This document shows positions 1 through 5,339 of a stretch of DNA of 5,339 nt, piece after piece (position 1 is the first letter of the stretch; every line of letters starts with the position of its first letter). Origin of the DNA: Armatimonadota bacterium (GTDB taxonomy: Bacteria; Armatimonadota; Fimbriimonadia; Fimbriimonadales; Fimbriimonadaceae); contig JAFAFM010000277.1 of assembly GCA_023423495.1 (NCBI GenBank), positions 1 through 5,339 on the forward strand. The letters run 5' to 3'. Below the pieces are notes generated by a model. The model was not told where the DNA came from and made no database searches. It saw only the letters and a program-made list of their open reading frames with translations. Both the position numbers and the translations under genes were made by a program.

Positions 1-813
1 CCCTATTTCATCCCGGTTGCCGTTTTCTTGGGTGGCCTAACCCTGATTTATTGGGAGTTGTTGAGCAGCCTCATCCGATTGTGGATGGGGGAAGATGGCT
101 ACTACACCCACGGATTTCTCGTCCCAATCATCAGCGGATACCTGATCTATCGAATGTGGCCCAGGCTCAAGGAGATTCGAATATCTCCCTCAATGTGGTC
201 ACTTCTTCTCCTGCTCCCCATGCTTTGGGTTGCATTTGTCGCCCGGGCAGTTCAAATGCAGTCGCTTTATAGCGTCTCGTTCGTTTTCGTCCTGATCTCT
301 GGCGTTTGGTTTGTTTTTGGCTGGCGTTGGGCGCTTGCTACCGCCGCTCCGATCCTATACCTGCTTTTTGCCCTTCCAGTCTGGAGTGGGTTTGTCACCA
401 ACTACACAAACCCCCTGCAAATTATCAGCACCAAGATCGCTTACCGGATGCTCGACATGGTTGGCAGTCCGCACATGCCCCCCAACTCCACGGACATCCT
501 CATTGGAAATTTCTGGCTCAATGTTGGCGTGCCGTGCAGCGGATTAAAACTGGTTCTCGCGATCACCGCCTTCACTTGCTTCTTCGTGTTGATCGGTGGC
601 CTCAGGTGGTGGGGCAACATCGCGATGTTTCTTGCCATCGTTCCCCTGTGCCTCGTGATAAATGGATTGCGAATCGCGCTCATCGGAATGGTTGGAAGCC
701 AGTACGGCTCGGATGCCGGGATGCAATTCCACGACTTCAGCGGTTACATCACACTCATCGTCTGTTTCTTCATTCTCTTCAAACTAGCGAGGGTTCTTGG
801 ATGGAAGGATTAA
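1..813 (+). CDS. Exosortase (EpsH/Xrt family), 5'-truncated by window edge
   Basis: This is a polytopic inner-membrane protein of the exosortase family, thought to cleave PEP-CTERM-type sorting signals at the membrane. The frame is open to base 1, so 270 residues are visible and the true start lies upstream; an in-frame TTG at 28 is not needed as a start. Numbering visible residues, the family hallmark DGYYTHGFLVP lies near 32-42, followed by several hydrophobic segments. The three residues regarded as the active site are all present: Cys179 in GVPCSGLK (TGC at 535-537), Arg224 in INGLRIAL (CGA at 670-672) and His244 in QFHDFSGY (CAC at 730-732). The gene looks intact over the visible part and ends in TAA at 811-813. 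It overlaps the following epsI, suggesting translational coupling. The exosortase subtype cannot be assigned from the sequence alone. The family call is strong; the substrate is unknown because no PEP-CTERM protein lies in the window. Confidence 0.93.
   Translation, partial: PYFIPVAVFLGGLTLIYWELLSSLIRLWMGEDGYYTHGFLVPIISGYLIYRMWPRLKEIRISPSMWSLLLLLPMLWVAFVARAVQMQSLYSVSFVFVLISGVWFVFGWRWALATAAPILYLLFALPVWSGFVTNYTNPLQIISTKIAYRMLDMVGSPHMPPNSTDILIGNFWLNVGVPCSGLKLVLAITAFTCFFVLIGGLRWWGNIAMFLAIVPLCLVINGLRIALIGMVGSQYGSDAGMQFHDFSGYITLIVCFFILFKLARVLGWKD
789..793 (+). promoter_or_regulatory. Ribosome binding site deciding the epsI start
   Basis: GAGGG lies 7 nt upstream of the ATG at 801, inside the 3' end of the exosortase gene. 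A second in-frame ATG at 813 (in TAATG, overlapping the exosortase stop) has GGAAGGA only 3 nt upstream, which is too close for a normal Shine-Dalgarno. The rmlA and rmlB starts also have GGGAG or GAGGT at 7 nt, so 801 fits the local pattern better. Confidence 0.55.
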
Positions 814-1457
814 TGAAGCGCCTTGTGGCGCTTACCGTCATCATCAGCGCAGCATCGGTTCTGTTCTTGGTCACCCGTGGTGAAGCGGCTCCAGCCGTCT
901 CAGAGCAATGGATGAAAGATCACACTCCCGTGAAGATCCAGAACTATGAATTCATGCCCGGTCAAGAGGATCCGCAAGTCTCCTACGTGACTTCACAAGC
1001 TGTTTACGACACTTTGAACCCTTTTGGGATTGTCTGCCGCAAGTACCGCGACAATGAAAACATCTATGACGCTACGATCATTGCCGGAGATAACCGTGGA
1101 AGTTTTCATGACCCCCACGTTTGCTTCCAAGCCCAAGGATGGACCTTCTCCGAGGACCGGCTAATCGAAATCGAAACCAAAACGCGAGGCAAGATCCCGG
1201 CGACGTTGGCAAAAATCAAAAGCGGCGATACCCAGCGTATTGCCCTCTTCTTCTACAAAGGCCACGACGGTTTCTATCCTTCGACTCGTAAGCTAACCAC
1301 TGCGATGGCAATTCGGCCGCTTGTCGGGGACTTCAGAAATCAGGCGGTGTTCTATCGTTTCATGCCCGACAACAATACTGCCAGCGAAGAAGACGTCATC
1401 GAGTTCGCCGCCGCGTACATGGACGCCGCCGGACCGATCAGCAACGGGTATTTCTAG
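801..1457 (+). CDS. epsI: EpsI family exosortase-associated protein (DUF3485)
   Basis: This 218-residue protein is the usual partner of an exosortase, encoded here as a separate protein. Residues about 7-25 form one hydrophobic segment after a short basic N-terminus, which reads as a signal anchor, so the rest should lie in the periplasm. The family signature is clear at residues 103-114, HDPHVCFQAQGW, matching the H-x-P-x-x-C followed by GW pattern of EpsI/DUF3485. A later stretch around 146-153 (RIALFFYK) matches the strand region after it. The biochemical role of EpsI is not firmly established; it is found fused to, or next to, exosortases and is linked to EPS production. The start at 801 is preferred over 813 because of the GAGGG at 789-793. 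Its TAG stop shares the tetranucleotide CTAG with the stop of the opposing rmlA, so there is no intergenic space. It has only two cysteines, Cys79 and Cys108. Confidence 0.88.
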   Translation: MEGLMKRLVALTVIISAASVLFLVTRGEAAPAVSEQWMKDHTPVKIQNYEFMPGQEDPQVSYVTSQAVYDTLNPFGIVCRKYRDNENIYDATIIAGDNRGSFHDPHVCFQAQGWTFSEDRLIEIETKTRGKIPATLAKIKSGDTQRIALFFYKGHDGFYPSTRKLTTAMAIRPLVGDFRNQAVFYRFMPDNNTASEEDVIEFAAAYMDAAGPISNGYF

Positions 1458-2518
1458 GGCAACACGACACTGCTGGAATCTCCCAGCACCAATTGAGTTG
1501 TCCTGGGCGTACCCGTTCCGCGTCTTATGGAAGCGCCGCGGCCGATGAGGCAGTTCGCCAAGCGTGAAGGCGCATGTGCAATCTCGCAATCGCCCATCAC
1601 GATGGAATTCTCAATCTCCGTGGATTCCAGACGTGTGGAATCAGCCAAGGCCGTAAAGGGTCCGATAAAGCTGTCGATAATTTGGCAGTTTTCACCGATG
1701 ATCGCGGGGCCGCGGATCACGCTGTTAGTAACCGTCGTCCCCTTCCCGATTTGGACTCGACCTTCCAGCTTCGAATGTCCGTCGGCAGTGCCCTTCATGT
1801 CGGGTTCCACGTCTTCCAATATGAGGCGATTGGCTTCGAGCATGGCGTCCACCGTGCCCGTGTCTTTCCACCAACCCTCCACGATATGGGACCGCACTTC
1901 CAGGTTCGTATCGATGAGACCCTGAATGGCATCTGTGATCTCGTACTCGCCTCGAGCGCTAGGTTTCAGAACCGCAATGGCGTCATGGATGCGCCGATCG
2001 AACAAGTACACGCCGACCAGCGCCAAGTTCGACTTCGGTTCTTTCGGCTTCTCCTGAAGCCGGGTCACGCGGTCAATCGTAAGCTCGGCGACGCCAAAAT
2101 CCGATGGATTCGGGACGGGCGTCAAGAGGATGGTTGCGGCGGGACGATTAAGCTCAAACTCCTTGACTAGCGTGGCGACGCTCGACTTGATCAAGTTATC
2201 GCCCAGATACATCACGAAGTCGTCGTCGCCGAGAAACGATTTGGCCGTACTGACGGCATGGGCCAATCCAAGGGGGGCGGACTGGGGAATGTAGGCGATC
2301 TTGATTCCCCAACGGCTCCCGTCGCCGACTGCCTTCTCAACCGCCGGCCCTGTGTCGCCTACGATAATGCCGAAATCAGTCACTCCGGCCGCCGCAATCG
2401 CTTCGATCCCGTACTCGATGACAGGTTTGTTTGCAACCGGTACCAGTTGCTTGGCCATCGAATACGTGATCGGGCGCAACCTTGATCCCGTTCCACCCGC
2501 GAGAATTAGCGCTTTCAT
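1454..2518 (-). CDS. rmlA: Glucose-1-phosphate thymidylyltransferase, long form (RmlA)
   Basis: This enzyme transfers dTMP from dTTP to glucose-1-phosphate, giving dTDP-glucose, the first step of dTDP-rhamnose and other dTDP-deoxysugar pathways in the cytoplasm. The protein has 354 residues. The nucleotidyltransferase domain covers about 1-240: GGTGSRLRP at 8-16 with Lys23 shortly after (phosphate and nucleotide binding), LGDN at 105-108 (metal-binding Asp107), EKP at 156-158, GEYEITDAIQ at 190-199 and WWKDTGT at 216-222. Residues about 250-330 carry hexapeptide-like repeats of a left-handed beta-helix, ending in LVLGDSSSVV. This makes it the long, StrD-like form rather than the roughly 290-residue enterobacterial RmlA. 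The start ATG at 2518 overlaps the rmlB stop (ATGA) and has GGGAG 7 nt upstream (2526-2530); the frame is open further upstream, but that part lies over rmlB and is not RmlA-like. It is the last gene of the rmlC-rmlB-rmlA operon. Confidence 0.95.
   Translation of the reverse strand: MKALILAGGTGSRLRPITYSMAKQLVPVANKPVIEYGIEAIAAAGVTDFGIIVGDTGPAVEKAVGDGSRWGIKIAYIPQSAPLGLAHAVSTAKSFLGDDDFVMYLGDNLIKSSVATLVKEFELNRPAATILLTPVPNPSDFGVAELTIDRVTRLQEKPKEPKSNLALVGVYLFDRRIHDAIAVLKPSARGEYEITDAIQGLIDTNLEVRSHIVEGWWKDTGTVDAMLEANRLILEDVEPDMKGTADGHSKLEGRVQIGKGTTVTNSVIRGPAIIGENCQIIDSFIGPFTALADSTRLESTEIENSIVMGDCEIAHAPSRLANCLIGRGASIRRGTGTPRTTQLVLGDSSSVVLP
1471..1488. repeat. Small inverted repeat at the convergent epsI/rmlA junction
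   Basis: A perfect 6-bp inverted repeat, TGCTGG and CCAGCA around a 6-nt loop, begins 13 nt after the epsI stop and lies inside the 3' end of rmlA. It is the only hairpin noticed near this convergent junction. Neither strand has a run of T after it, so it is not a typical intrinsic terminator; it could be chance or a weak transcript end. Confidence 0.25.
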
Positions 2519-3543
2519 AGATCGTCTCCCAGCGAGGGGCCGTAGAACGCACGGATGAATCGCTGATAGTCTTCGGTCTGGACCAGCGGACGCCACCAAT
2601 CTTCCCGTTCCTTGTACCAGCGCACAGTATCCCGAAGGCTTGACTCGAACGGCTTCATTGGCGCCCAACCCAAGGCTTTCAACTTCTCGTTGGACATCGA
2701 ATAGCGGCTATCGTGAGCGCCGCGACGCGGGTCTGGTATCCGCTTGACGAGCGAATCGTCTCGCTCGGTCTCCTCTAGCAGGATCTGAACGACTTCCATA
2801 TTTCGCCGTTCATTCACGTCACCCACGTTGTAGGCTTCGCCCACTTGGCCTTGACGCAGCACCTGAAGTATGCCGCTTGCATGGTCTTCGCAGTGAATCC
2901 ACTCTCGCACCTGATTACCTTCGCCGTACACGGGAACCTTTTTGCCGTCGATGAGCCGTGTGATGAAAAAGGGAATCAGCTTTTCAGGAAAATGATAGGG
3001 TCCGTAAGTGTTGCCACCCCGAGTAATCACTGCTGGAATGCCGTGCGCCTTTACCGCCGCTCGAATCTGCAGTTCCCCGCCCGCTTTACTTGCGGAATAC
3101 GGGGTATTCGGCTCGATCGGCGACTTCTCAGTGAACTCGCCTTGGTCGATTGAGCCGTAAACTTCGTCGGTGCTGACGTGTACGAACCGTTCGACATTGA
3201 ACTTTCGGCATGCTTCCAGAAGGATGTAAACACCGTAAACGTCAGTTTGAATAAAGCTGCCTGCCTCAAGCTTTGCGCGGTCGTTGTGACTCTCCGCTGC
3301 AAAATTTACAATGTGCGTGATGTCTTCGGCCTTCATCACCCCTTCTACCACGGTCGGATCTTGGATTTTGCCCGGGTAGAAGCGAACGCGATCGTCTTTG
3401 AGGTCCTCCTCCAACGTGCTCAAGTTGCCCGCATATGTCAACGCATCCAAGATTGAGATGCGCACGTCAAGCATTTCCCGTCGGCAAAGCCGTACGAATG
3501 CGGAGCCGATGAATCCGGCCCCACCGGTCACAAGTAAATTCAA
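2515..3543 (-). CDS. rmlB: dTDP-glucose 4,6-dehydratase (RmlB), variant
   Basis: This extended short-chain dehydrogenase/reductase (342 residues) converts dTDP-glucose to dTDP-4-keto-6-deoxyglucose using bound NAD. The Rossmann motif TGGAGFIGS is at 6-14, the catalytic Thr-Asp-Glu triplet typical of RmlB is in VSTDEVYG at 123-130, and the Tyr-x3-Lys pair is Tyr149/Lys153. The GPYHFPEKLIP segment (181-191) and HDSRY (277-281) are RmlB signatures. Several family positions differ: SHNDRA instead of the usual SHVDRS, and GNTYGP instead of SNNYGP, so this is a divergent branch. The start is TTG at 3543: an in-frame TAA at 3547-3549 blocks any longer start, a GAGGT lies 7 nt upstream, and the next candidate (GTG at codon 5) would remove the first beta strand of the fold. 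TTG overlaps the stop of the upstream cupin gene (TTGA), and its own TGA overlaps the rmlA ATG (ATGA), so the three genes are tightly coupled. Confidence 0.9.
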   Translation of the reverse strand: MNLLVTGGAGFIGSAFVRLCRREMLDVRISILDALTYAGNLSTLEEDLKDDRVRFYPGKIQDPTVVEGVMKAEDITHIVNFAAESHNDRAKLEAGSFIQTDVYGVYILLEACRKFNVERFVHVSTDEVYGSIDQGEFTEKSPIEPNTPYSASKAGGELQIRAAVKAHGIPAVITRGGNTYGPYHFPEKLIPFFITRLIDGKKVPVYGEGNQVREWIHCEDHASGILQVLRQGQVGEAYNVGDVNERRNMEVVQILLEETERDDSLVKRIPDPRRGAHDSRYSMSNEKLKALGWAPMKPFESSLRDTVRWYKEREDWWRPLVQTEDYQRFIRAFYGPSLGDDL

Positions 3544-3989
3544 AACTTAAACCTCGAATCAGCATCATTTTCATGCCGAATCTCATCCACCGGTTCGCTC
3601 TTTCCCCACCCGGCATACAACCGGTCCGGCACATTCACAACGAAGGCATCTTCCTCGCCAACATTCCGGTAGGCGTGCACGACCCCCGGAGGCACGGTTA
3701 CGAAAACTGGATTCTCGGAGCCCACTTCATACACTTGATACTGCTCGGACTCACCGGGCCTATTCTCCCAGAGGTGCAGTTCGTACTTGCCGTCTATGAA
3801 TACAAAGCCGTCAGTTTGATCTTTGTGCTCGTGCGGTCCCCTGGCAACTCCAGGCTTGGTACAGCTGAAATAGCAAATGGTCGGCTTGAACCCGTCTGGT
3901 AGCTCGTCGTCGCGGTACAGCTCGATGAGCCAGCCTCGCGCATCTTCATGACGCTTCAATGATCTAAATTCAACCCCTCGAAAACTCAT
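3540..3989 (-). CDS. RmlC-like cupin, dTDP-4-dehydrorhamnose 3,5-epimerase family (short form)
   Basis: This 149-residue cupin is the first gene of the operon, followed directly by rmlB and rmlA, so it most likely acts on dTDP-4-keto-6-deoxyglucose. DARG at 16-19 matches the D-x-RG near the N-terminus of RmlC proteins, and ARGPHEHK at 49-56 aligns with the catalytic-His region (RGLHYQ in classic RmlC). The second cupin motif is VPPGVVHAYRNV at 99-110. It is about 30 residues shorter than classic RmlC and lacks the usual C-terminal segment that carries the catalytic Asp; it ends instead with a VDEIRHE stretch (134-140). The RG-x-H-x-HK pattern also resembles sugar 3,4-ketoisomerases of the FdtA/QdtA type, so a true 3,5-epimerase is likely but not certain; I give no symbol. 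ATG at 3989 is chosen because homologues start about 15 residues before DARG; a GTG at 4028 would add 13 residues and cover the putative promoter. The AGGA 4 nt before 3989 is a poor Shine-Dalgarno. Confidence 0.78.
   Translation of the reverse strand: MSFRGVEFRSLKRHEDARGWLIELYRDDELPDGFKPTICYFSCTKPGVARGPHEHKDQTDGFVFIDGKYELHLWENRPGESEQYQVYEVGSENPVFVTVPPGVVHAYRNVGEEDAFVVNVPDRLYAGWGKSEPVDEIRHENDADSRFKF
3551..3555 (-). promoter_or_regulatory. Ribosome binding site supporting the TTG start of rmlB
   Basis: Read on the minus strand, GAGGT lies 7 nt before the TTG at 3543. It sits within the 3' end of the upstream rmlC-like gene. Together with the in-frame stop two codons upstream of the TTG, it fixes rmlB on a rare TTG start. 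Confidence 0.6.
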
Positions 3990-4012
3990 CTGATCCTGCC
4001 CGGCAAGCCGAA

Positions 4013-4020
4013 AGTATACT
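4013..4020. promoter_or_regulatory. Symmetric -10-like element in the divergent gap
   Basis: The 48-bp gap between the divergent starts (3989 and 4038) contains the perfect palindrome AGTATACT. It reads as TATACT, one mismatch from the TATAAT -10 consensus, on the plus strand at 4015-4020 and on the minus strand from 4018 to 4013. Placing transcription starts about 7 nt downstream would give leaders of roughly 11 nt for the epimerase and 17 nt for the rml operon. No convincing TTGACA-like -35 is visible on either side at 16-18 nt, nor an extended -10 TG, so this is a suggestion from position and sequence only. Confidence 0.4.
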
Positions 4021-4037
4021 GGCCCCACCTTTCGCCT

Positions 4038-5048
4038 ATGCGCATCGAAGCCCCCGCAAAAATCTTAGTTACTGGAGCCGCGGGCTTCATTGGATTTCAC
4101 GTTAGTCGTGAGCTAGCTGCCCAAGGCTATCGAGTAATCGGTCTCGACAACTTAAGCGATTATTACGACGTCGGGCTGAAACAGGCCCGTTTGCAGCAAT
4201 TAACAAGCACGCAAAACTTCGAGTTCCGAAAGGCAGATTTCGCAGATTCCTTAGATCTTGGTTCTGACTTTGACGCGGTAATTCATTTGGGCGCGCAAGC
4301 AGGCGTGCGCTATTCGATAGATCACCCCCAGGAATACATCCGCTCGAACGTCGTCGGAACCGCCAACCTGTTGGAATGGGCCAAGTTGACCGGCGTTAAG
4401 CACTTTCTTTACGCGTCTTCAAGCTCCGTCTACGGAATGAACAGGAAACTCCCGTTTTCGGAACATGATCCCGTTGACCATCCCATCAGCCTCTATGCCG
4501 CGACAAAAAAGAGCGCCGAATTGATGGCCCATTCGTATAGCCATCTATTTCGACTTCCGACAACCGGCCTTCGCTTTTTTACGGTCTATGGTCCCTGGGG
4601 AAGGCCCGACATGGCGCTTTTCAAATTTACAAAATCCATCCTTGAAGGCGCGCCGATCGATGTCTTCAACGAGGGCAGGATGAAGCGCGACTTCACATAT
4701 GTCGGGGATGTGGTTCACGGCACCATCGAAGCCATGAAGCACCCCGCGACTGCGAACGCACACTGGGATGCGACCGACCCTGACGCCTCGTCTAGTTCAG
4801 CGCCCTACCGGATTTTCAATGTCGGAAATCATCAAAGTGTTGAGTTGCTGCACTTCATCAGAGTCCTCGAAGAGGCGCTCGGAGTGGAAGCAAGGCTCAA
4901 CATGATGCCGATGCAGCCGGGAGATGTTCCGGAAACATACGCCGATATCTCCTCGCTCCAAGAGATGGTTGGCTATCATCCATCGACATCGATCGAGGAA
5001 GGCATTCCCAAATTCGTGGAGTGGTACCGAAGCTACTACAACGTTTAG
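4038..5048 (+). CDS. UDP-glucuronate 4-epimerase
   Basis: This cytoplasmic NAD-dependent sugar-nucleotide epimerase (336 residues, normal length for the bacterial family) interconverts UDP-glucuronate and UDP-galacturonate. The Rossmann motif TGAAGFIG is at 12-19, with Asp37 as the likely NAD ribose ligand. HLGAQAGVRYS at 83-93, SSSSVYG at 127-133, the Tyr153/Lys157 catalytic pair in YAATKK, TVYGPWGRPDMA at 182-193 and QPGDVPETYAD at 293-303 together mark the UDP-glucuronate 4-epimerase branch rather than GalE. A Ser-rich linker at about 247-256 lies where such proteins vary. No Shine-Dalgarno is visible before the ATG at 4038, which is otherwise well supported because it sits just before the first beta strand. 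The gene is divergent from the rml operon, and its TAG stop overlaps the stop of the opposing manC by 4 bp. No UDP-glucose dehydrogenase to make the substrate lies in the window. Confidence 0.92.
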   Translation: MRIEAPAKILVTGAAGFIGFHVSRELAAQGYRVIGLDNLSDYYDVGLKQARLQQLTSTQNFEFRKADFADSLDLGSDFDAVIHLGAQAGVRYSIDHPQEYIRSNVVGTANLLEWAKLTGVKHFLYASSSSVYGMNRKLPFSEHDPVDHPISLYAATKKSAELMAHSYSHLFRLPTTGLRFFTVYGPWGRPDMALFKFTKSILEGAPIDVFNEGRMKRDFTYVGDVVHGTIEAMKHPATANAHWDATDPDASSSSAPYRIFNVGNHQSVELLHFIRVLEEALGVEARLNMMPMQPGDVPETYADISSLQEMVGYHPSTSIEEGIPKFVEWYRSYYNV

Positions 5049-5339
5049 CGAAGAGGGGAGTCGGACGGAAGCTTCTGTAGTATCTCCTTTACTCGTTGGG
5101 CTTCGCTCTTCGGGCAGATCATAACCGCACCTTTTGTAGCCACAATCACGTGATCTTCCACCCCAATCGCGGCGATCAAGAGGTCCGGATTGTCGTTGTA
5201 GATAATCGAGCCGCACGTCTCGACGGTGACCGCTTCCCCATGAACAACGTTCGCATCGTCCGTGCACGGCATCGAGCGCTCCAGAGCGTCCCACGCGCCC
5301 ACATCATCCCATGGAAATTCGCCCGCGACGGTATAAACC
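5045..5339 (-). CDS. manC: Mannose-1-phosphate guanylyltransferase, C-terminal fragment
   Basis: Only the last 97 codons of the gene are visible; the frame stays open to the right edge of the window, so the start lies beyond it. The enzyme makes GDP-mannose from mannose-1-phosphate and GTP. The fragment starts within EFPWDDVGAWDALER, the sugar-binding Trp/Asp region conserved in this family, followed by a GEAVTVETCGSIIY strand region and the IGVEDHVIVATKGAVMIC segment that is characteristic of GDP-mannose pyrophosphorylases, then SEAQRVKEIL. The protein ends soon after, with no C-terminal cupin, so it is the single-function type and not the bifunctional isomerase/pyrophosphorylase of many Proteobacteria. 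The TAA stop overlaps the TAG of the converging epimerase. The family call is strong; a related GDP-sugar specificity cannot be excluded from this part alone. Confidence 0.87.
   Translation of the reverse strand, partial: VYTVAGEFPWDDVGAWDALERSMPCTDDANVVHGEAVTVETCGSIIYNDNPDLLIAAIGVEDHVIVATKGAVMICPKSEAQRVKEILQKLPSDSPLR

Noticed and set aside
441..732. Minus-strand open frames within the exosortase gene
   Set aside because: They are antisense shadows of a gene with all catalytic residues; no ribosome binding site or motif supports them.
306..800. Upstream extension of the epsI reading frame, giving a 383-residue protein
   Set aside because: This part lies in another frame over the exosortase gene, whose active-site residues are intact, and its translation has no EpsI-like content or coherent membrane pattern.
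1574..2170. 198-codon plus-strand open frame inside rmlA
   Set aside because: It is antisense to a well-supported gene and shows no recognisable domain; it follows from the codon use of rmlA.
2519..2668. 50-residue N-terminal extension of RmlA
   Set aside because: It lies over the 3' end of rmlB, while the family N-terminus MKALILAGG starts exactly at the ATG at 2518 with a good ribosome binding site.
3990..4028. GTG at 4028 as the start of the RmlC-like gene
   Set aside because: It adds 13 residues not expected from the family and would place the -10-like palindrome inside the gene; the ATG at 3989 is preferred, though its ribosome binding site is weak, so this is not fully excluded.
5069..5076. 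GAAGCTTC palindrome after the epimerase stop, considered as a terminator
   Set aside because: It has no loop and no following T run, and it lies inside the manC coding region.
4797..5294. 165-codon minus-strand open frame across the epimerase/manC junction
   Set aside because: It covers two confident genes in the wrong frames and its translation is rich in Arg, Gly and Cys with no family motif.

Overview
The window is a compact piece of an exopolysaccharide or surface-glycan locus from a bacterium that is probably Gram-negative. The main clue is an exosortase (membrane transpeptidase-like protein of PEP-CTERM protein sorting) followed by its partner EpsI; such pairs are known from biofilm- and EPS-forming bacteria with an outer membrane. 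EpsI is a separate gene here, not fused to the exosortase as in many Proteobacteria. The composition is moderately GC-rich by eye. The sequence alone does not fix the phylum; the unusual RmlB and RmlC variants lean away from Enterobacteria-like Proteobacteria, but that is only an impression.

Layout from left to right: exosortase (+, 5' end cut by the window edge) and epsI (+), which overlap. Then a three-gene minus-strand operon read right to left as rmlC-like cupin, rmlB, rmlA (positions 3989 down to 1454), with 4-nt start/stop overlaps at both internal junctions. Next comes a plus-strand UDP-glucuronate 4-epimerase (4038-5048), divergent from the rml operon across a 48-bp gap. Last is the 3' end of a minus-strand mannose-1-phosphate guanylyltransferase (5045 to the window edge). 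Both convergent junctions (epsI/rmlA and epimerase/manC) overlap by exactly 4 bp through their stop codons, so the 48-bp divergent gap is the only non-coding DNA in the window. It contains the palindrome AGTATACT, which reads as a -10-like TATACT on both strands.

How the genes fit together: RmlA makes dTDP-glucose from glucose-1-phosphate and dTTP, RmlB converts it to dTDP-4-keto-6-deoxyglucose, and the RmlC-like cupin epimerises (or isomerises) that product. The epimerase makes UDP-galacturonate from UDP-glucuronate, and the guanylyltransferase makes GDP-mannose. The locus therefore supplies dTDP-, UDP- and GDP-linked donors for a heteropolysaccharide, beside the exosortase system that probably processes surface proteins associated with it. 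No rmlD, glycosyltransferase, Wzx/Wzy, polysaccharide export gene or PEP-CTERM substrate lies inside the window. No RNA genes, mobile elements, CRISPR arrays or long non-coding stretches were seen. Nothing here amounts to a clearly new system; the points most worth checking are the identity of the short RmlC-like cupin, the variant RmlB and the symmetric divergent promoter.
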